Assembly: GCA_002011125.2 (NCBI GenBank) | Contig: MTMF02000009.1 | Span: 836,989 to 900,988 of the forward strand | Direction of reading: 5' to 3' | DNA: 64,000 nt | From: Candidatus Hydrothermarchaeum profundi | GTDB taxonomy: Archaea; Hydrothermarchaeota; Hydrothermarchaeia; Hydrothermarchaeales; Hydrothermarchaeaceae | Shown: positions 37,640 to 46,652 of the stretch, in pieces | Layout: each line of letters opens with the position of its first letter | How positions within the stretch are numbered: the first letter of the stretch is position 1 | The notes under the pieces: model-generated | Database searches by the model: none | The model's input: only the letters and a program-made list of their open reading frames with translations | Told to the model about the DNA's origin: nothing | Translations under genes and position numbers: made by a program

Positions 37640-38743
37640 ATGTTTAAAGAAATTCAAGAAGGTAAAACTAGGTTATTGGTTCCAATTAAAGAGTCACCCC
37701 TAGTAGAGAAACCTCCCGTCTTTTATAATCCACGAATGAAACTCAATAGAGATATCTGCTGTTCTGTTGTAAAAGTTCTAATGAAAAAGGAGGATATCAC
37801 CTTCGCTGACTTGTTGGCAGGTACTGGAGCCAAGGGTATTAGAGTTGCTAATGAGACTGGATGTAAGGTGCATCTTAATGATGCAAATACTGAGGCTTAT
37901 CATCTAATTCTAAAAAATGCGAAACTTAATAATTTACGGGTATATATCTCAAATAAAGAAGCTAATTTATTCCTACACGAAAAAGGGAGATTTGAATTTA
38001 TAGACATAGACCCTTTTGGCACGCCGGTTCCTTTCTTAGACGCTGCAGTTATGAGGGTCAAAAGGACCGGATATCTCGGAGTAACGGCGACTGATACAGC
38101 ACCACTTTGTGGGGTGTACCCTAAGACATGTTATCGAAAATATGGGGCGATTCCCATTAGATCAGAGTTTTGCCATGAGATTGGTCTGCGGATATTACTT
38201 GGATATATAGCTAAGACCGCTGCAAAATATGGTAGAGGGATTAATTGTCTTATCAGTCATTCTACTGACCATTACTTTAGGATATACGTGCAGTTATCTG
38301 AAGGAAACACAATAGCAAAAAAAGCCTTGGAAAATTTAGGCTATGTGTATTATTGCAGAAAATGCAAAATCCGGGAGTATGAAAAAGGAGTTTTTCCATC
38401 TTCTAAAAAATGCAACTGTGATAGATCTTACGAAGTAGGCGGTCCGCTTTGGTTAGGAAAAATAAAAGACCAAAAGTTTAGCAGTGCCGTGTTAAAAGAA
38501 TCTGAGTATTTAAACGACAGGAGACTTCATAACCTCCTTACCCTAATTTGTGAGGAAGTAGAAATACCCTTCTACTATGATATCCACAAGCTCTGCAAAT
38601 CTCTTAAAAGAAGTGCACCGCCGATAGACAAGATCATTTCAAAATTGAGAAGTAAAGGATACATAGCTTCTAGGACTCATTTTTCTCCGACGAGCATTAA
38701 AACAGATGCTCCAATTGAGGAATTAAATTTCATCCTCCTCTAA
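37640..38743 (+). CDS. trm1: tRNA (guanine-26-N2)-dimethyltransferase
   Basis: SAM-dependent enzyme that dimethylates G26 of tRNA, aiding correct folding. The 367-residue protein has the family N-terminus (VFYNPRMKLNRDI), the SAM-binding region FADLLAGTGAKGIR, and the catalytic/SAM DIDPFGTP motif near residue 122-129. A zinc-finger-like CRKCKIREYEKG...CNCD segment follows at about 235-260, and a C-terminal domain completes it. Length and order are typical of archaeal Trm1. Its 3' end overlaps a convergent zinc miniprotein gene by 21 bases. Confidence 0.96.
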   Translation: MFKEIQEGKTRLLVPIKESPLVEKPPVFYNPRMKLNRDICCSVVKVLMKKEDITFADLLAGTGAKGIRVANETGCKVHLNDANTEAYHLILKNAKLNNLRVYISNKEANLFLHEKGRFEFIDIDPFGTPVPFLDAAVMRVKRTGYLGVTATDTAPLCGVYPKTCYRKYGAIPIRSEFCHEIGLRILLGYIAKTAAKYGRGINCLISHSTDHYFRIYVQLSEGNTIAKKALENLGYVYYCRKCKIREYEKGVFPSSKKCNCDRSYEVGGPLWLGKIKDQKFSSAVLKESEYLNDRRLHNLLTLICEEVEIPFYYDIHKLCKSLKRSAPPIDKIISKLRSKGYIASRTHFSPTSIKTDAPIEELNFILL

Positions 38744-38857
38744 GCAATACTCGCAGAGCATTTCAACAGGGTCTCCACATTTGTCGCAGAACTCTATACT
38801 GCACTGTGAGCACTTGTATATCGTTGTTTTATCGTTGCATATACCACATTCCTTCAT
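38723..38857 (-). CDS. 44-residue four-CxxC zinc miniprotein
   Basis: An ATG frame beginning one base after the rlmE stop and running 21 bases into the convergent trm1 gene. Cysteines at 4/7, 16/19, 24/27 and 35/38 form four CxxC pairs, which would bind two zinc ions in a cross-brace or double-ribbon fold; the C-terminus is acidic. It closely parallels the protein at 46630-46770 (same number and spacing of CxxC pairs, shared CGD after the third), so the two are paralogues. No named family is recognised. Position at the end of the UPF0182-Hsp20-rlmE operon supports expression. Confidence 0.75.
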   Translation of the reverse strand: MKECGICNDKTTIYKCSQCSIEFCDKCGDPVEMLCEYCLEEDEI

Positions 38858-38858
38858 G

Positions 38859-39479
38859 CTATCTACCTACTTCTTTTGGATATTTAAATCCTTTTCCAAT
38901 TATGTAGATCTCAGCGCTTTTTCCCCTAGAGGCTTTAGGTTTAGTTCTCTTAGCTAACGTAAAATTGTCTTTTACTTCCTTAAAGAAATCATCTACTTCC
39001 CGCCCTTGGAATATTTTCACTAGAAAGTTTCCTCTATTTCTGAGAACCATAGTTGCAATCTCTAAGGCACTTCTACACAACTCTACCGACCGATAGTGAT
39101 CGATATCCCAAACCCCTGAGATATTGGGTGAGGCATCAGATATCACAGCATCGACATATCCTACTGTATCAATTATTTTCTGTACCGTCTCTTTATTGGT
39201 GAAGTCGCCTTTTAGTGTTATGACATTATCAAATCCAAGTTCTTCTATTTCTTCCAAATCCACTCCTAACACGAAGCCCTCTTTAGCTACCAGCTCTCTA
39301 GTAACTTGCATCCATCCCCCCGGGGCAGCTCCTAAGTCAACGACCTTATAGCCTCTCCTAATTAAATCGAATTTTCTGTTTAACTGCTTCAACTTATAGG
39401 CGGCTCTAGAACGGTATCTCTCTCTTTTTGCCTTTTTATAATAGTATTCGTTTTTCTTATCTTTATACCATCGTGTCAT
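38859..39479 (-). CDS. rlmE: FtsJ/RlmE 23S rRNA 2'-O-methyltransferase
   Basis: A 206-residue SAM methyltransferase that modifies a uridine 2'-OH in large-subunit rRNA. The N-terminal basic extension and RSRAAYKLKQLNRKF contain the first catalytic Lys; the SAM motif is DLGAAPGGW (48-56); SDASPNISGVWDIDH carries the catalytic Asp; FLVKIFQG has the second Lys and the conserved Glu follows. Length is standard. It lies one base after the Hsp20-like gene. Confidence 0.95.
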   Translation of the reverse strand: MTRWYKDKKNEYYYKKAKRERYRSRAAYKLKQLNRKFDLIRRGYKVVDLGAAPGGWMQVTRELVAKEGFVLGVDLEEIEELGFDNVITLKGDFTNKETVQKIIDTVGYVDAVISDASPNISGVWDIDHYRSVELCRSALEIATMVLRNRGNFLVKIFQGREVDDFFKEVKDNFTLAKRTKPKASRGKSAEIYIIGKGFKYPKEVGR

Positions 39480-39480
39480 T

Positions 39481-39861
39481 TTATTTCTCCAGCATTATCA
39501 CGAGTTCCTCATTCTCAAGCCGTTTCTCTACTATCCTATATTCTTTTGGTATCGCAAAGAGCTTGAAGTATACTTTATCCCCTTTTTTGGCTCTAACTTC
39601 CAGTGAGTTCTCAAGTCTCTTAATATCAACATCTCTTAGGGATACTTCAGGTATTTTTACCCACACCACTATAGAGTGATTTTTTCTAAGGATTTTAGAA
39701 TGCGGCTCTACAACCTCCTTATGACCGATTCTTTTAGCTTTCCTCTTGTTTATCTCCTCTTCTAACTTAAATCTGACTTCGTCAAAAAAACTCTTAAAAA
39801 TGAAAAAAAGCAGTATCAACCCCAAAATCAATGGGATCAATCTTAGGAGAAACATGACCAT
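39481..39861 (-). CDS. Membrane-anchored Hsp20/CS-like beta-sandwich protein
   Basis: A 126-residue protein with one N-terminal membrane helix (about 5-24), a charged linker, and a C-terminal domain resembling the alpha-crystallin/CS fold: HSIVVWVKIPEVSLRDVDIKRLENSLEVRAKKG and then a last strand (ELVIMLEK). A classical Hsp20 I-x-I tail is missing. The ATG overlaps the UPF0182 stop (ATGA). It may chaperone or bind the large membrane protein encoded before it. Confidence 0.7.
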   Translation of the reverse strand: MVMFLLRLIPLILGLILLFFIFKSFFDEVRFKLEEEINKRKAKRIGHKEVVEPHSKILRKNHSIVVWVKIPEVSLRDVDIKRLENSLEVRAKKGDKVYFKLFAIPKEYRIVEKRLENEELVIMLEK

Positions 39862-42491
39862 CAGGATTTCCCCTTCAACTCTTTTAATATCTCTTCAAGT
39901 TTAGTTAACTCTTCTCCATATTTTGCCCAGTTACCCTCCCGCAAGTATTCCTTGGCTTTATCGTAATGTGTTAGCGCCTCACTTATCAGTTCTTCTACGG
40001 TCTTTTCCCCCATCTTTTTGACTACAACTTTCTTAGGCGCTTTGCCAAAAATAACTTCTAATGATTCCTCGAGGGTTTCCTGCATTGTTAGCCTATCCCC
40101 GTAAGCTACTATAACTCTCTTTAACTCTGGAAGCGAGCCTTCTTGTTCAGCTCTCAAATATATCGGTTCGACATAAAGCAATGATTTTTTCACCGGTATC
40201 ACAAGAAGATTACCTCTCAAAACCCTAGAACCTGCTTGGCTCCAAAGGGTGAATCTTTGTGATATTTCAGCATCTTGATCTATTCTTGCTTCTATTTGAA
40301 TAGGACCATATACGAGCTTACCTTTGGGGAAAATATAAACAATCTTGTGGCCGTAGTTAGGCACATCTCCCCTAGCCGCTAGCCAAGCTATCATATTGTT
40401 TTTTCCTCTCGGCGTGAAGGGTGTAAGTATTATAAATTCTTCTTTTTCCTCCCCTGGTAGTTTCGTTATAAGATAATACGGCTCTAATTTGATCCTGTTT
40501 CCCTCATATATCTCTTCAGGAATATCCCATGCGTCCTCTCTATTGTAGAAAACTCTAGGATCTTTCATATGGTAGACAGCATATTTCTCTGCCTGTATTT
40601 TGAATAAATCTTCAGGATACCTTATATGCATCTTGGGATCCTTCGGCATTTCAGAAAATGGCTTGAAAAGCTTTGGGAATATGTTCATGTAGGTGCTTAT
40701 AATAGGATCTTCTTCAACAACATAGAAATCTGTGTCTCCATTATATGCGTCTATAGTAATTTTTACTGTGTTTCTGATGTAATTATATCCTCCAGTAGGC
40801 TCAGAGTAGGGGTATCTATTTGTAACGGTATATGCATCTAGCATCCAATATAATCTCCCATCGGAAGACACAACTAGGTAGGGGTCGCTGTCATAAACTA
40901 AAAATGGAGCTATAGCGTTAACTCTTTCCATTATGTTTCTATTGAAAATGATCCTACTCTCACTTGTTACGGAGTTACTTACGAGAATCCTGAGTGTGTT
41001 GAATCTAAATGCCATAGCCATTTTTCTAATGTAAGATGAGAGTGGAATTCCTCCTGTGCCTTGATAGGTTGTATAGACTCCAAGATCTCCTCTGGGATAG
41101 TCGAATTCTTCGGTCGTCGTTTTAACTATCACATAATCTTTCACAATTTCTCCGTAGTATATTTCCGGCCTTGTGATATTGAAGTAGGGAGATACTGGAG
41201 GTATATCTTTAATATAAAAAATTGGCAATCCTTCACTAGAAACCTCTCTCACAGGGCTCATCGCAAGTCCATATCCGTGAGTGAAAGTAAGTCTTTCTTT
41301 AACCCACGACCTCTCTTGGAGAAGTTCTGGGTTAATCTCCCTCGCTGAAAGCATAACTTGTTTGTAGTCTCCGTTAATGTAATATCTATCAACGTCTACA
41401 TCGTTGAACTCGTAGTAAGTTCGTATCAACTGGACCTGCCGATAGGTTCTCATGAGAGGACGCCAGTCCCACAATCGTATATTATCTATTATCTGAGAAT
41501 TATTTGCAATATCCTCGTATGTGAGATCTAAAGCGGCTGGAAATTCGATCTCTTCGATGTCGGTAAGACCGTATGCATATCTTGTCGCATCAATATTGTA
41601 CTTCAGATACTCTTTCTCGAGATTAAACTCATCGGGTGAGACCTCATATTGTTGAACTATCCCCGCGATACTATTACCTATTATCCCAACCACAATTAAG
41701 AGGGCTATTCCAGCAGCCGGGATTTTAATGTTCCTAACTCTCATGGTTGCGAAGAAGGCCAGAGCCACAAATAGAGAAAGGATCGCTGTGAAGGTTATAA
41801 GAGGGAGCTGGACTTTTATATCTGTATAACCGGCACCATAAACTGCGCCTCTAGTTGAATAGAGTATGGAATACCTATCCAGTACATATCCGATGGATAT
41901 CAGGAGGAATATTATGCCAACCAATAAATATAGATGGTTTAATGCGGATTTTTCGAGCTTCGGATATTCTATTCCGTACCTTCCATATTCGTCTTTCACA
42001 ATAGCGCCGCTAAATAGCATATAAAAACCAAAAGACATTAGGGCAACTATACCTATCCCAAAAAGGAGGATGTTTTTAATGTAAAAATAAAAGGGAAGGG
42101 TGAAAACATAGAAACTTATATCTTTATTGAAAATAGGGTCTGCGATATTAAAGGGGACTTGGTTTTTGTACTTTAAAACCGTCTCCCATCCTACGGTGGA
42201 GACAAGTCCCATGAAAATAGCGAAAATTAGAATAACGGTTAAAGTTATAGGGGTAAAGCCTGCGCCTTCTCCTAATGAGGCTTTCATCGCCCATTTCACA
42301 TTTATATAGGCTAATACGAAAAATAAGACGCCCCATATAATGGCGAGAGTTACTTTAGTTTCTAAAATAGTTAAGAAAACGCTTAGATACCCCACTTCTG
42401 TAAACCACAAGTAGTCTACGTAGAATCCTATTAATGCCGGTATGAATAGAAAGGAAGCTACTATTAGGCCTATGATGAGTTTGAAGTTCAT
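39861..42491 (-). CDS. UPF0182 family large membrane protein
   Basis: An 876-residue protein of the UPF0182 (COG1615) family. About seven membrane helices fill residues 1-270, and a large extracytoplasmic domain follows (family segments DPYLVVSSDGRLYWMLDAYT, NYIRNTVKITIDAYNG, LTPFTPRGKNNMIAWLAARGD, GPIQIEARIDQD), then a helical tail. Function is unknown. It heads an operon with an Hsp20-like protein, rlmE and a zinc miniprotein, with start/stop overlaps or single-base gaps throughout. Confidence 0.93.
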   Translation of the reverse strand: MNFKLIIGLIVASFLFIPALIGFYVDYLWFTEVGYLSVFLTILETKVTLAIIWGVLFFVLAYINVKWAMKASLGEGAGFTPITLTVILIFAIFMGLVSTVGWETVLKYKNQVPFNIADPIFNKDISFYVFTLPFYFYIKNILLFGIGIVALMSFGFYMLFSGAIVKDEYGRYGIEYPKLEKSALNHLYLLVGIIFLLISIGYVLDRYSILYSTRGAVYGAGYTDIKVQLPLITFTAILSLFVALAFFATMRVRNIKIPAAGIALLIVVGIIGNSIAGIVQQYEVSPDEFNLEKEYLKYNIDATRYAYGLTDIEEIEFPAALDLTYEDIANNSQIIDNIRLWDWRPLMRTYRQVQLIRTYYEFNDVDVDRYYINGDYKQVMLSAREINPELLQERSWVKERLTFTHGYGLAMSPVREVSSEGLPIFYIKDIPPVSPYFNITRPEIYYGEIVKDYVIVKTTTEEFDYPRGDLGVYTTYQGTGGIPLSSYIRKMAMAFRFNTLRILVSNSVTSESRIIFNRNIMERVNAIAPFLVYDSDPYLVVSSDGRLYWMLDAYTVTNRYPYSEPTGGYNYIRNTVKITIDAYNGDTDFYVVEEDPIISTYMNIFPKLFKPFSEMPKDPKMHIRYPEDLFKIQAEKYAVYHMKDPRVFYNREDAWDIPEEIYEGNRIKLEPYYLITKLPGEEKEEFIILTPFTPRGKNNMIAWLAARGDVPNYGHKIVYIFPKGKLVYGPIQIEARIDQDAEISQRFTLWSQAGSRVLRGNLLVIPVKKSLLYVEPIYLRAEQEGSLPELKRVIVAYGDRLTMQETLEESLEVIFGKAPKKVVVKKMGEKTVEELISEALTHYDKAKEYLREGNWAKYGEELTKLEEILKELKGKS

Positions 42492-42885
42492 GGAATTAAT
42501 GTAAAATTTATAGTATATATGGATTTAGGATGCAATATGTAAAGACAACCCATATTTGAAATGACACTACAATAAAATTTTTATACGATAATTTAGTAAC
42601 TTTTTGTAGAAAAAAGGTGGGCACTAGAACTTTCGTGATGTTGCAAATCTAGGTCTGCGACATCTAACATGATGTTGATAGGCCTTCTTTGAAGTAGCTA
42701 AAAAATTCTGGAGGTACTTTCATGAAGGTTCTGGTGAATGGTCGGGGTAAAAATTTAAAGCAGGGTATAGTAGGGGTCTTGTATCAAGTACTACCTCTAA
42801 TTAATCAGGGAAGACTATCGAAGTATAATTACCAGAGTTATTCTGTGCTGACTCTTACTTTTAATACTTAAATAATAAGTAGGAG
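42492..42885. other. 394-base gap between UPF0182 and ino1
   Basis: AT-rich promoters lie at both ends (minus-strand TATA-like TATAAATTTT near 42494-42512; plus-strand TTTTTATACGA near 42576-42586). The middle holds two GATGTTG elements (about 42640-42646 and 42672-42678) separated by about 25 bases, and a possible 49-codon frame (42722-42871). The plus-strand box lies well upstream of ino1, so a small RNA or peptide could be encoded here. Confidence 0.45.
42722..42871 (+). CDS. Possible 49-residue peptide upstream of ino1
   Basis: ATG at 42722 with GGAGGT seven bases before it and a TAA at 42869-42871, ending 23 bases before the ino1 start. The peptide begins MKVLVNGRGKNLKQGIVGVL, is mildly basic and has no recognisable motif. 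The good ribosome site is the main support; it may be a leader peptide or chance. Confidence 0.25.
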   Translation: MKVLVNGRGKNLKQGIVGVLYQVLPLINQGRLSKYNYQSYSVLTLTFNT

Positions 42886-42894
42886 GTGAAGGCG

Positions 42895-43998
42895 TTGGGA
42901 AAGGTAAAAGTAGCTATAGCTGGCGTGGGCAATTGTGCCTCATCTTTAGTGCAAGGTGTGGAATACTATAAAGACGCAGACCCAGAGGACTTTATACCCG
43001 GGCTTATGCACGTAAATTTTGGGGGATACCACATTTCTGATATAGAATTCGTTGCAGCCTTTGATGTAAATGCAAATAAAGTAGGAAAAGATTTAAGCGA
43101 AGCTATCTTTACTGAACCCAACTGCACCACAAAGTTTTCAGAAGTTCCCTATTTAGGAGTAGAAGTTCAAAAAGCTCCAGTAATGGATGGAATAGGTAAA
43201 TACCTGAGGGGGGTCGTTCCTATAGACAAGCATCAAGAGCCAGTGGATGTGGTGGAAGTCTTAGAAGATGCTGGAGCTGATATATTAGTAAATTATCTAC
43301 CGGTAGGAAGCGCTAAATCAACACAATTCTATGCACAGGCAGCCATAGATGCCGGATGTGGTTTTGTAAACTGTATACCAGAATTTATAGCCTCCGACCA
43401 AAAGTGGGCGGACATGTTCGATAAGGCAGGGCTCCCTGTTGCAGGCGATGACATAAAGAGTCAGGTCGGTGCAACGATATTACACAGAACATTGATTCAG
43501 TTGCTGAAGGATAGGGGAGTTAAGGTCAAGAAGACTTATCAGCTTAATATCGGAGGAAATACCGATTTCCAGAATATGCTACAAGAGTCCCGGCTGAAAT
43601 CAAAGAGAATATCCAAAACAGAGGCAGTGACCTCTATCTTAGACTACGATTTTCCAACAAGGATAGGTCCAAGCGATTATGTACCTTTCTTGAATGATAA
43701 TAAACAGGCCTTTATACATGTAGAGGGGGAGAAGTTTGGTGGTGTGCCGTTAACTATCGATCTACGGCTGTCAGTAGAAGACTCTCCAAACAGCGCTGGG
43801 GTATCTGTGGATGCGATAAGAGCAGTAAAGATAGCGTTGGATAATGGCGTATCAGGACCATTGGAGGGCGTTTCAGCATATTTCTTCAAGCATCCACCGG
43901 TCCAGTATCCAGATAGGATAGCGAGACAAATGGTCGAAGAATTTATAGAGAAATACAGTGTTTCTCCAAAAGTTGCTCCAGAGATTGAAGTTCCCTGA
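42895..43998 (+). CDS. ino1: myo-Inositol-1-phosphate synthase
   Basis: Converts glucose-6-phosphate to inositol-1-phosphate, the first step of inositol lipid and di-myo-inositol-phosphate synthesis. The N-terminal NAD motif is GVGNCASS; DDIKSQVGATILHRTL and NIGGNTDFQNM are core catalytic regions. TTG at 42895 is preferred, since AGGAGG lies eight bases before it; GTG at 42886 overlaps the ribosome site. About 367 residues, usual for archaeal enzymes. The following gene completes the pathway. Confidence 0.95.
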   Translation: MGKVKVAIAGVGNCASSLVQGVEYYKDADPEDFIPGLMHVNFGGYHISDIEFVAAFDVNANKVGKDLSEAIFTEPNCTTKFSEVPYLGVEVQKAPVMDGIGKYLRGVVPIDKHQEPVDVVEVLEDAGADILVNYLPVGSAKSTQFYAQAAIDAGCGFVNCIPEFIASDQKWADMFDKAGLPVAGDDIKSQVGATILHRTLIQLLKDRGVKVKKTYQLNIGGNTDFQNMLQESRLKSKRISKTEAVTSILDYDFPTRIGPSDYVPFLNDNKQAFIHVEGEKFGGVPLTIDLRLSVEDSPNSAGVSVDAIRAVKIALDNGVSGPLEGVSAYFFKHPPVQYPDRIARQMVEEFIEKYSVSPKVAPEIEVP

Positions 43999-44008
43999 GT
44001 TGAATAAA

Positions 44009-45301
44009 ATGGGGGGTTTAAAAATTAAGGCGGTCATACTGGCTGCCGGGAAAGGCGAGAGGTTCGGGGATAGTTTGCCTAAGCCTCTCGCGAAACTCTT
44101 TGAAAAGCCATTGATAGAGTATATAATAGAGAGCTTAGAAAAAGTTGGTATTTCCGAGATAATTGTTGTATACCATGATGAAAGAGTTCGAGATTTTGTG
44201 CGGAGCAGATGTAAAACCGTCTACAACCCGCATGTTGAAAGAGGAGAAGGTTATTCTCTCTTACTAGGTGCAAAAGCATCTGGAGGCGGTCCATTTCTAC
44301 TTTTAATGTCAGATCATTTTTTTGATAGAGAAATTCTTAGTAGACTCTTAAATTCTAACACAAAAAGCACTACTCTCTGTATTGACAAGGATATCTATGA
44401 TAAAGACTTGGATGAAGCAACTAAAGTTCTAGTGGAAGGCTCTAAAATAATAAGTATAGGAAAAAATATAAAGAAATTTAATGCTATAGACACAGGGATT
44501 TTTCTCTGCACTAATGAAGTAACCGAGATCGCTGGGGAGTTTGAGGGTAAGTTTACTGTGACCGATGTAATGAGTAAACTATCTCAAAAGGGAAAACTAT
44601 TGGCATGCGATGTAACAGGATTCTTTTGGCGTGATATAGATACAAAAGAGGAACTCATAAAAGTAGAGAATTTTATTTTAAAATCGTTGGTGAAACCTTC
44701 TGATGGCATTATTTCGAGGCATATTAACAGGAAGCTTTCTATACCTCTTTCAAGATTGCTCGTAAAGACTAGGATAACTCCGAATCAAATGACTTTTGTT
44801 TCATTCTTTTTCGGCATCCTATCCGCAGTTCTCTTTGGGTTGAATAAAAATATATATGCCGGTATATTCGCACAGATTACCTCAATATTAGATGGATGCG
44901 ATGGCGAAATAGCGAGAATAAAGGGCACGGAATCAAAGTTTGGAGCATATTTTGATTCTATCACAGATAGATACGCGGATATCGCTATTATCCTTGGCAT
45001 GATTGCCACAGCACCTGACAAGCTCTGGCTTATAGGAAGCCTAGCTCTTTTGGGTACTTACTCTATAAGCTATAGCGTTTCAAGGATGGAGACTTTAGCA
45101 AACAAGAGGTTTATTGGCGGTATAGCGGGATTTATGACGCGAGATGTTAGACTCTTTATAATAATGATAGGGGGCCTCTTTAACCAAATATTTCTGACTC
45201 TCTTAATTCTCGCAATTTTCACGAATTTCGTAGTGTTATCAAGGATACTTAGTGCTAGAAAGGTGATGGAACATGTCTCGCTTACTAAGCAAGGCATGTA
45301 G
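44009..45301 (+). CDS. Bifunctional CTP:inositol-1-phosphate cytidylyltransferase / di-myo-inositol-phosphate-phosphate synthase
   Basis: A 430-residue fusion. The N-terminal nucleotidyltransferase (about 5-230) begins AVILAAGKGERFGDSLPKPL and makes CDP-inositol. The C-terminal membrane domain is a CDP-alcohol phosphotransferase with DGxxAR-x8-GxxxDxxxD at about 298-320 (DGEIAR...GAYFDSITD), which joins CDP-inositol to inositol-1-phosphate. The product leads to di-myo-inositol phosphate, a thermoprotective solute of hyperthermophiles. ATG at 44009 is chosen. The order ino1-IPCT/DIPPS matches the pathway. A separate phosphatase is not seen nearby. Confidence 0.92.
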   Translation: MGGLKIKAVILAAGKGERFGDSLPKPLAKLFEKPLIEYIIESLEKVGISEIIVVYHDERVRDFVRSRCKTVYNPHVERGEGYSLLLGAKASGGGPFLLLMSDHFFDREILSRLLNSNTKSTTLCIDKDIYDKDLDEATKVLVEGSKIISIGKNIKKFNAIDTGIFLCTNEVTEIAGEFEGKFTVTDVMSKLSQKGKLLACDVTGFFWRDIDTKEELIKVENFILKSLVKPSDGIISRHINRKLSIPLSRLLVKTRITPNQMTFVSFFFGILSAVLFGLNKNIYAGIFAQITSILDGCDGEIARIKGTESKFGAYFDSITDRYADIAIILGMIATAPDKLWLIGSLALLGTYSISYSVSRMETLANKRFIGGIAGFMTRDVRLFIIMIGGLFNQIFLTLLILAIFTNFVVLSRILSARKVMEHVSLTKQGM

Positions 45302-46652
45302 GCATTTTTTAAACCATGTAGTTGCGGGATACCTTGGATCAGATAATGGTTCTTCTTTGGGAAAGCTATATTCTCTACCTGTGAAAGAGTTAGAGGAATT
45401 TGTAAGAAGAAGAATGAGGGTAAGTAAGGAGGAGGTAGAGGGGATTCTGGAGAACCCTGCCTATAGGAGGGCTCTGTTTATCGCTGCTAAAAGTGTCGCT
45501 GAATATGGTGTAACAAAACCACAAAAGCTTATTTCTCCCTTTTTGGTTGTATGGAACTTTACCAACCGGTGTAACCTCAAATGTAAACATTGCTATCAAT
45601 CCGCTGGCAAAGCATTAGATAACGAGCTAAGTTTAGAAGAAAAACTTGATACTGTGCATCAACTTGCTTCAGCAAACTTACCCTATTTAGCGCTCTCGGG
45701 AGGTGAACCACTTTTATCCGAGGATATATTCCCTGTAGCTAAAGAGGCTTCCTCTCTAGGTATTTATACTTCGATCGCTACAAATGGCACATTGTTAACC
45801 AAAAAAATAGTGAAGAGGCTAAAGGTATCCGGGATTTCTTATATACAAGTTAGTGTAGATGGAGCTTTTCCTGAGCTTCATGACTCCTTTCGCGGGGTAG
45901 AGGGATGTTGGAAAAGAACTATTAAAGGTATAAAAAATGCTGTTGAAGAAGGTCTTACTGTTTCAATAGCTACTACTATAACCACTTACAACTATCACCA
46001 TTTTGATGAAATACTTCAATTAGCTAAAAAGTTAAAGGTTAACAAGTTAACTATATACAATTTTATTCCGACAGGTAGAGGGAGGGATATAGTGAAAAAC
46101 GACCTTAGTCCACAGATGAGGGAAACTATACTGAAAAAAGCTCAAAAAGAACTTTCCAATGGTTTTGATGTACTAACAACGGCTCCACAGTTTTCTAGAG
46201 TATGTATTGAAGCTGGCGGAGGAACGGTTGGGGTAGCACATTTTGGCAGAATAGGAAATGACAAAGGAAATAACAAGGCAGAATTTATTGCGGATTTCTT
46301 AGGAGGATGTGGTGCGGGAAGGACTTATTGTGCTATCCAGCCAAATGGAAAAGTTACTCCCTGTGTTTTCATTCCTCTTGAAGCAGGAGACTTGAGGAAA
46401 GAGAAATTTATATCTATTTGGAGGAATTCTCCATTACTAAATCTCTTAAGAGACAGAGAGGACTTGAAAGGCCATTGCGGGAAATGTAGATTTAGGGCCT
46501 CATGTGGCGGATGTCGGGCTAGGGCATTAAGTTACTTTAATGACCTTAAAGCTCCAGATGCTGGTTGTATATTTAATCTTCATGCGTGGGAAGCCTTAAA
46601 TAAATTTGAATTCCTAGGGGAGGTAGAAAGTGCCCATATGTCATGTATGTAA
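45273..46652 (+). CDS. Radical SAM protein with SPASM domain
   Basis: A 459-residue radical SAM enzyme. C100-x3-C104-x2-C107 (CNLKCKHC) binds the SAM cluster; LALSGGEPLL follows. The C-terminal SPASM region has many cysteines: GGCGAGRTYCAI, GKVTPCVF, HCGKCRFRASCGGCRARALSYF and DAGC. The last block resembles heme-pathway enzymes AhbC/NirJ/AhbD, but peptide-modifying relatives are equally possible. The start overlaps the end of the inositol gene by 29 bases, and the end overlaps a zinc miniprotein by 23. Confidence 0.8.
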   Translation: MSRLLSKACRHFLNHVVAGYLGSDNGSSLGKLYSLPVKELEEFVRRRMRVSKEEVEGILENPAYRRALFIAAKSVAEYGVTKPQKLISPFLVVWNFTNRCNLKCKHCYQSAGKALDNELSLEEKLDTVHQLASANLPYLALSGGEPLLSEDIFPVAKEASSLGIYTSIATNGTLLTKKIVKRLKVSGISYIQVSVDGAFPELHDSFRGVEGCWKRTIKGIKNAVEEGLTVSIATTITTYNYHHFDEILQLAKKLKVNKLTIYNFIPTGRGRDIVKNDLSPQMRETILKKAQKELSNGFDVLTTAPQFSRVCIEAGGGTVGVAHFGRIGNDKGNNKAEFIADFLGGCGAGRTYCAIQPNGKVTPCVFIPLEAGDLRKEKFISIWRNSPLLNLLRDREDLKGHCGKCRFRASCGGCRARALSYFNDLKAPDAGCIFNLHAWEALNKFEFLGEVESAHMSCM

